A stretch of DNA of 13,331 bases, from the NCBI RefSeq assembly GCF_937128415.1, contig NZ_CAKZMJ010000019.1:1-13331 (forward strand), given 5' to 3'. Every line of letters begins with the position of its first letter. Positions within the stretch are counted from its first letter, which is position 1. Below, piece after piece: positions 7,975 through 13,331 of the stretch. The notes below the pieces were generated by a model, which was not told the origin of the DNA, searched no databases, and saw nothing but the letters and a program-made list of their open reading frames with translations. A program made the position numbers and the translations under genes. The stretch comes from an uncultured Caldilinea sp. Its GTDB lineage: Bacteria; Chloroflexota; Anaerolineae; Caldilineales; Caldilineaceae.

Positions 7975-8363
7975 TCTCCTTCCTTGGGACGTTGATAATC
8001 GTCTTCGTAGCGAACGATGTCTGTCTGTCGCCAGTCGCCGAAAGCGACTTCCAGCACGCGCACCGTTGGCCCGCGGCTGGCAAGCCGGTGTCGAGTGTTG
8101 GCCGGGATCCAGATTTCGTCGCCAGGCTGGGGATGGAGTATCTCGTCGCCGACCTGCACCTCGCAACCTTCATCGAGCACGATCCACAGCTCGGCGCGGC
8201 CGGCGTGCGACTGCAAGCTGAGGCGCTGCCCCGGTTCGACGGTCATCAGACTGACGGTGACTGGCTCGTTGTGAGCGTATTGCTTAAACGATCCCCATGG
8301 CCTCACGGTGTAGCCGACGGTCGGCTTTTGCTCTGGAATTAAAGGCGTGGCCTGCTCGGTCAT
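7971..8363 (-). CDS. Cupin protein like the C-terminal (type II) phosphomannose isomerase domain of ManC
   Basis: This small 130-residue protein is a stand-alone version of the domain that usually follows the GDP-mannose pyrophosphorylase domain in ManC/AlgA. Characteristic pieces are RPWGSF (21-26), LSLQSHAGRAELWIV (48-62), IPANTRHRL (86-94) and DIVRYEDDYQR (115-125). The usual run QMHHHRAEHW is here QSHAGRAELW, so three His of the metal-binding neighbourhood are replaced; His53, Glu58 and His92 remain. It may be an isomerase with an altered metal site or a sugar-phosphate-binding helper. Its start overlaps the stop of the upstream gene (ATGA), with GGAGG 10 bases before it, and its stop overlaps the next start in the same way, so the three genes should be made together. 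Confidence 0.9.
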   Translation of the reverse strand: MTEQATPLIPEQKPTVGYTVRPWGSFKQYAHNEPVTVSLMTVEPGQRLSLQSHAGRAELWIVLDEGCEVQVGDEILHPQPGDEIWIPANTRHRLASRGPTVRVLEVAFGDWRQTDIVRYEDDYQRPKEGE

Positions 8364-8968
8364 TGCGTTTGCGCCTCCAGTTCCCGTAGAAAAGCCGACC
8401 GCTCCATCACGACTGGTGCGCCGTTTTTCTCCACAACGACTATACGAAAATTGCGCTCGCCCATGGCGCCGTAGTCGTGGCCGGCCTCGCTGGGAAAAAC
8501 GCCCCAGTAGACCAGCGGCTCCTCGCCGATGTTCACCGTGCGGTGAGCGGTCCAGCCCGGCACATAGACGACGGTGTTCGCTTCCAGCGGCGTCACGCGA
8601 CACTCGCCCGTGCGTTCATCCTCCAGCACCATCAGCCCGCGCCCACGCAGGCCGATGTACACCTCAGCGGCCGGCCGCCAGGCGTGCAGATGTCCCCTGG
8701 TCATGAAATACTCGCGGCCGATCTTGCCCGGCATCAGCACGCCCAGCCCATAGTGCAGCTGCCCCGCCCCATGCTGGTCTTCGATGGAGGTCACTTGATA
8801 GAGCAGCGGATTTTCCTCTAGCCGCGCCCGGCACGCCGCCTGATCGGCGAAACTTGCGCAGAGATCGCGTAAATAGCGTCGCACCGGCGTCCGACCTGGA
8901 ATGAAACCGTCCTTCGGCTCAAAGCGCAGGAACGCCTCCGGCCCTAATTCAGGGCAATGCTCTATCAT
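8360..8968 (-). CDS. Cupin-type (archaeal-type) glucose-6-phosphate isomerase
   Basis: This 202-residue protein matches the cupin phosphoglucose isomerase family known from Pyrococcus and some bacteria. Metal ligands are His93 and His95 (RGHLHA), Glu102 (AEVYIG) and His142 (AHRTVNIG); the end of the domain has the typical FPSEAGHDYG (158-167). The expected reaction is interconversion of glucose-6-phosphate and fructose-6-phosphate, or of a related sugar phosphate. It is the first gene of the minus-strand operon. ATG 8968 is preferred because AAAGG lies 8 bases upstream and the protein then has family length; an ATG at 9010 would add 14 residues but has no properly spaced ribosome site. The stop overlaps the start of the ManC-like cupin gene. 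Confidence 0.92.
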   Translation of the reverse strand: MIEHCPELGPEAFLRFEPKDGFIPGRTPVRRYLRDLCASFADQAACRARLEENPLLYQVTSIEDQHGAGQLHYGLGVLMPGKIGREYFMTRGHLHAWRPAAEVYIGLRGRGLMVLEDERTGECRVTPLEANTVVYVPGWTAHRTVNIGEEPLVYWGVFPSEAGHDYGAMGERNFRIVVVEKNGAPVVMERSAFLRELEAQTQ

Positions 8969-9050
8969 CCGAAACGCCTTTCTCTCCTCGGCAGATTTGC
9001 CGACTTTCATCCTTGGCAAGAAATTATGTATTGAGAAATTTATTGCATAA

Positions 9051-9077
9051 ATTACAGCAAGGAACAATGCTTGTCAA
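9051..9077 (-). promoter_or_regulatory. Candidate promoter of the isomerase-kinase operon
   Basis: On the minus strand a perfect TTGACA (9072-9077) is followed after 15 bases by TGTAAT (9051-9056, 5 of 6 positions); with 17-base spacing the -10 would be TAATTT instead. A small inverted repeat ACAA-TGC-TTGT (about 9064-9074) overlaps the -35 region and could be an operator. The region is AT-rich, and a second TATAAT on the same strand lies near 9098-9103. Confidence 0.45.
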
Positions 9078-9122
9078 AGTCTATTCAGCTTTCATCATAT
9101 TATATCGAAATATAACATATTT

Positions 9123-9132
9123 TTGGCGCCAA
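9123..9132. promoter_or_regulatory. Palindrome between divergent promoters, candidate DeoR operator
   Basis: TTGGCGCCAA is a perfect 10-base palindrome between the operon promoter and the regulator promoter. It is a GC-rich island in an AT-rich intergenic region. DeoR proteins bind inverted or tandem repeats near the promoters they control, so this is a reasonable candidate; the assignment is inference. Confidence 0.3.
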
Positions 9133-9158
9133 CTGACCTTCTAGCCAGATTGATAGGC

Positions 9159-9187
9159 TTGACGTTGCCTTTGTTTAGTGTTATGTT
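9159..9187 (+). promoter_or_regulatory. Probable promoter of the DeoR-type regulator
   Basis: TTGACG (9159-9164) and TATGTT (9182-9187) are spaced by exactly 17 bases, giving a good housekeeping-type promoter with expected transcription start near 9194. That leaves a 21-base or 39-base leader, depending on which ATG is used. Confidence 0.5.
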
Positions 9188-9232
9188 TTGGTGTAATGAA
9201 CTCTACAGCAAGATATGGGGAAAATTTCAACG

Positions 9233-10012
<780 letters not shown>

Positions 10013-10034
10013 GCGTCCCTTCACTCTGTGGGAC

Positions 10035-10063
10035 TTGTGACAACGCCGCCGCTGTGCTAGCAT
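10035..10063 (+). promoter_or_regulatory. Candidate promoter upstream of the repeats and the ACBP gene
   Basis: TTGTGA (10035-10040) is followed after 17 bases by TAGCAT (10058-10063), which has a TGC just before it like an extended -10. If used, transcription would start near 10070 and both copies of the palindromic repeat would lie in the leader of the ACBP mRNA. Confidence 0.35.
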
Positions 10064-10068
10064 AGCGC

Positions 10069-10158
10069 CAGCCATGGAACGCGGATGCACACGGATGTCA
10101 CGGATTTTCACAGATCGACCCGTTTCAATCCGTCGCACCCGCGTCCATCCGTGTCCCA
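10069..10158. repeat. Palindromic repeat element, copy 1 (90 bp)
   Basis: This is the first of two 90-bp direct copies with a 99-base period and a 9-base linker (10159-10167). The copies differ at two places only: G or T in CACGGAT(G/T)TCACGG, and T or C in CCATCCG(T/C)GTCCC. Each copy is itself an imperfect inverted repeat: the left arm (10075-10106) can pair with the right arm (10127-10158) around a 20-base loop. It resembles REP- or MITE-like intergenic elements; no coding frame in it looks real. Confidence 0.85.
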
Positions 10159-10167
10159 AGTCACAGG

Positions 10168-10257
10168 CAGCCATGGAACGCGGATGCACACGGATTTCAC
10201 GGATTTTCACAGATCGACCCGTTTCAATCCGTCGCACCCGCGTCCATCCGCGTCCCA
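10168..10257. repeat. Palindromic repeat element, copy 2 (90 bp)
   Basis: This is the second copy, 30 bases before the ACBP start codon. The left arm 10174-10205 and right arm 10226-10257 match at 25 of 32 positions when one is reverse-complemented, and several remaining pairs are G-T wobbles in RNA. The outer 13 bases (TGGAACGCGGATG against CATCCGCGTCCCA) pair with a single mismatch. This copy keeps the more symmetrical form (CATCCGCG) at its right end. Confidence 0.85.
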
Positions 10258-10287
10258 TCTAACTCACCACACAACAGGAGCGATTTC

Positions 10288-10551
10288 ATGTCCGACCTCA
10301 AGGCCCAGTTCGAGCAGGCGACGCGTGAATCAACCGAGCTGCCCTCCCGGCCCGACAACCAGACCCTGCTGCAGTTGTACGCCCTCTACAAACAGGCGAC
10401 CGTCGGCGACGTCAACACCAAGCGCCCCGGCATGACCGATTTCGTCGGCCGCGCCAAATGGGACGCCTGGGAGAAGCTGAAAGGGATGACGGTCGAGGAC
10501 GCTATGCGGGCGTACATCGACCTCGTCAATCAGCTCAAGGCGAAAGGGTGA
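10288..10551 (+). CDS. Acyl-CoA-binding protein (ACBP)
   Basis: This 87-residue protein is the single-domain ACBP, a four-helix cytosolic protein that binds long-chain acyl-CoA and acts as a carrier or buffer. It contains the family hallmark YKQATVGDVNTKRPGM (34-49) and AKWDAWEKLKG (56-66). The residues that contact the CoA ligand in bovine ACBP are all present: Tyr31, Lys35, Lys57 and Tyr76. The ATG is well set by AGGAG 7 bases upstream. It stands alone, between the DeoR gene and a convergent DUF58 gene. Similarity to animal ACBP is unusually high for a bacterial protein, which invites a question of transfer. Confidence 0.95.
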   Translation: MSDLKAQFEQATRESTELPSRPDNQTLLQLYALYKQATVGDVNTKRPGMTDFVGRAKWDAWEKLKGMTVEDAMRAYIDLVNQLKAKG

Positions 10552-10557
10552 GAGGTG

Positions 10558-11894
<1,337 letters not shown>

Positions 11895-11917
11895 GGAATG
11901 GCGTCGTCCTTATCAAA

Positions 11918-13030
11918 TTATGGTGCGGTCAGCAGTTCCAGCGGATTGGTGAGGCGACCGAAGTCGCGAATCTCGAAGTGGAGATGAGGGCCGGTGCTGT
12001 TGCCGGTCGAGCCGACCGTGCCGATCACCTGTCCTTGCCCCACGACTTCGCCTTCCCGCACGAAGATGCGGTCGAGGTGAGCGTAGAGCGTCACGTAATC
12101 GATTTGATGGTCGATGACCACGAAGCGGCCGTAGCCCTGGTTGTTCCAGCCGGCGCGAATCACGATCCCGCGATCGGCGGCGGTGACCGGCGTCCCCTGC
12201 GGCGCAGCAATGTCGATGGCGCGGTGGTCGAAGCGATAGCCCTGGCTCAGCCAGCCGTACACCGGCCAGGTGAAGCGCCCACTGCCGTAGGGCCAGTCCG
12301 CCGGGACGGGGCCGATGGGCGTCGTGGGCTTGCGGGACGCGCTCTTCTGGGCGAAGACGATGAAGGGCGAAGTGTCCACCGGCATGTTGAGCATGGTGAG
12401 CAGGAAGTCGAGGTCGGCGTCGGTCGCCGTTCGCCCTGGCGACACCATCAATGGCACGCGCAGGTGCGTGCGCGGGACGAGCGCCGCCTCTCCCTCGGCA
12501 GGGAGGCGATTCCAGGGGAGGCTGCGAATCTGCGCCGGGTCAACGCGATAGCGCGCCGCAATGGACTCGACCGTTTCTCCTGGCGCCACTTCATGGCAGA
12601 GGACGTTGGCGGGCGGCGCAAAGAGCACGTCGCCGATCACGAGCGGCTGCTCAACGGTGAAGGTCGGCGCAACGGCGCAGGGGACGTCCGTCAGGTCGAG
12701 GCCCATTTCCAGCGCAACGGAGAAAAGCGTGTCGCCCGGCTGCACGGTGTATGTGACAGGCGCGTCGCCGGCGAGGTGCAGGGTGCGCGCCATAAGCCGT
12801 GGAGCAGCGAAATCTGGTCCGGTGGGTGCAGGCGTCGGCGAGGGCAGCGCCAGGGGCGTGGGCGTCGGCGTGGAGACGTCCTCGGGCGCAACCACCGGCG
12901 CCTGTGCGCTGCCAACGCACGGCAAGGCCAGAGCTGCGGCCAACGCAAGCAGCGCAAGCGCCAGGAGTTTAGAGGAGGGAAAAGACGCAATGAAAAATTG
13001 TCTGAAAACTTGCAATGAACAGCTCCTCAT
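11918..13030 (-). CDS. Secreted LysM-containing M23 family metallopeptidase
   Basis: In this 370-residue protein an N-terminal signal segment (hydrophobic core about 21-37, likely cut after GSAQA near 44) is followed by a Pro-Thr linker, two LysM-like repeats (about 93-138 and 145-192) that bind peptidoglycan, and a C-terminal M23 domain (about 255-365). The zinc ligands are His269 and Asp273 (DHRAID) and His351 (GPHLHFEI); His318 (YAHLD) and His349 complete the active site. It should cleave peptide cross-links in the cell wall or activate such enzymes outside the membrane. The start is uncertain: ATG 13030 has only a weak GGTGG upstream, whereas a TTG at 13015 has AGGAG 7 bases before it and would remove five residues without harming the signal peptide. 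It is first in an operon with the DUF58 gene. Confidence 0.93.
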   Translation of the reverse strand: MRSCSLQVFRQFFIASFPSSKLLALALLALAAALALPCVGSAQAPVVAPEDVSTPTPTPLALPSPTPAPTGPDFAAPRLMARTLHLAGDAPVTYTVQPGDTLFSVALEMGLDLTDVPCAVAPTFTVEQPLVIGDVLFAPPANVLCHEVAPGETVESIAARYRVDPAQIRSLPWNRLPAEGEAALVPRTHLRVPLMVSPGRTATDADLDFLLTMLNMPVDTSPFIVFAQKSASRKPTTPIGPVPADWPYGSGRFTWPVYGWLSQGYRFDHRAIDIAAPQGTPVTAADRGIVIRAGWNNQGYGRFVVIDHQIDYVTLYAHLDRIFVREGEVVGQGQVIGTVGSTGNSTGPHLHFEIRDFGRLTNPLELLTAP

Positions 13031-13166
13031 CAGAGCGCCACCGGTTTATCGCCCACGATCCTGGATTAACCCCGCAAACGTCTAGATTTATGAGAAGATA
13101 TTATCACGCACGGCAACAATTAAGAGAATTAATCTGGAAGCGCCGCCGCTAGGCCCTCACCCCCTA

Positions 13167-13194
13167 CCCCCTCTCCCAGTGCCGGGAGAGGGGG
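13167..13194. repeat. C-rich/G-rich intergenic hairpin repeat
   Basis: CCCCCTCTCCC (13167-13177) and GGGAGAGGGGG (13184-13194) form a perfect 11-bp stem with a 6-base loop, embedded in the phrase CCCTCACCCCCTACCCC. From general knowledge, sequences of this pattern recur between genes in Chloroflexota and some cyanobacterial genomes. It may act as a terminator-like structure or be a dispersed repeat. Confidence 0.7.
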
Positions 13195-13284
13195 AGAAGA
13201 AACGCTGCAAACCTCGCAATTGGGATTCACCGTAGATTCTCTCGTGAAAGTCAGGAGAGCAAGATTCAAGGAACAGGTTTGAGA

Positions 13285-13319
13285 GCGGTCTGGAAAGGTT
13301 GAGCGGAGCGAAAGACCGC
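13285..13319. repeat. Short inverted repeat near right edge
   Basis: GCGGTCT (13285-13291) and AGACCGC (13313-13319) are perfect 7-base inverted arms around 21 bases. It could be an end of a dispersed repeat or a chance hairpin; the window ends 12 bases later, so the context is missing. Confidence 0.35.
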
Positions 13320-13331
13320 CCATGCCCACAC

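Larger units (their letters stand above)
13031..13331. other. Gene-free stretch upstream of the M23 gene, to window end
   Basis: No credible gene was found. It contains a C-rich/G-rich hairpin repeat (13167-13194) and a weaker inverted repeat (13285-13319). On the minus strand a possible extended -10 (TGA-TAATAT, 13098-13106) could belong to the M23 gene, but no good -35 accompanies it. A minus-strand open frame running off the right edge from about 13129 has repeat-like composition and no start inside the window. Confidence 0.5.

Noticed and set aside
10069..10257. CRISPR array
   Set aside because: Only two copies, 90 bp long with a 9-base linker, and the unit itself is a long palindrome; no cas gene is nearby.
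10074..10262. Short coding frame across the two repeats
   Set aside because: It is an open frame created by the repeat itself; the peptide is a tandem duplication rich in Arg, with no ribosome site.
13129..13329. Minus-strand frame at the right edge
   Set aside because: It runs through the C-rich/G-rich hairpin repeat, has low-complexity Gly/Pro/Ser composition and no family-like motif; it is probably noncoding.

Overview
The window looks like a chromosomal piece of a GC-rich, non-proteobacterial bacterium, most likely a member of the Chloroflexota (Caldilineae/Anaerolineae type). This is an inference from style: secreted proteins with Pro-Thr-rich linkers, a LysM plus M23 peptidase next to a DUF58 protein, a C-rich/G-rich intergenic hairpin repeat of the kind common in those genomes, and ADH, cupin and kinase genes of that flavour. 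No rRNA, tRNA or marker gene is present, so the taxonomy is tentative.

Layout. (1) Bases 1-417 hold the 3' end of a surface protein that ends in LPPTG, a hydrophobic helix and a basic tail. (2) Bases 461-1399 (minus) encode an intact tyrosine recombinase. It is followed by an AT-rich, gene-free stretch (1400-1864) with back-to-back promoter-like sequences and a hairpin, and then by a small, well-started, aromatic-rich ORF (1865-2077) with a perfect 14-bp hairpin behind it. (3) Bases 2187-10012 form a sugar-metabolism locus. Two plus-strand genes (an unrecognised 498-aa protein and a zinc-dependent MDR dehydrogenase) converge on a tightly coupled four-gene minus-strand operon: cupin-type phosphoglucose isomerase, ManC-C-like cupin, ManA-like isomerase with an extra N-terminal domain, and BadF/GlcNAc-kinase-type sugar kinase. 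A DeoR-family regulator is transcribed divergently from that operon. (4) Bases 10069-10257 carry two 90-bp copies of an imperfect palindromic element, directly upstream of a strikingly eukaryote-like acyl-CoA-binding protein gene (10288-10551). (5) Bases 10563-13030 (minus) encode a LysM/M23 peptidoglycan hydrolase followed by a DUF58 membrane protein. (6) The last 300 bases hold no convincing gene, only hairpin repeats.

How the parts may work together. The locus in (3) reads as a catabolic module. A sugar or sugar derivative would be oxidised by the dehydrogenase, phosphorylated by the kinase and isomerised by one or more of three cupin-fold isomerase-like proteins, under DeoR control. The substrate cannot be read from the sequence. 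The 498-aa protein beside the dehydrogenase and the presence of three different phosphohexose-isomerase-like cupins in one overlapping operon are the best candidates for undescribed biology here. The short ORF beside the recombinase and the paired palindromic repeats in front of the ACBP gene are secondary candidates.
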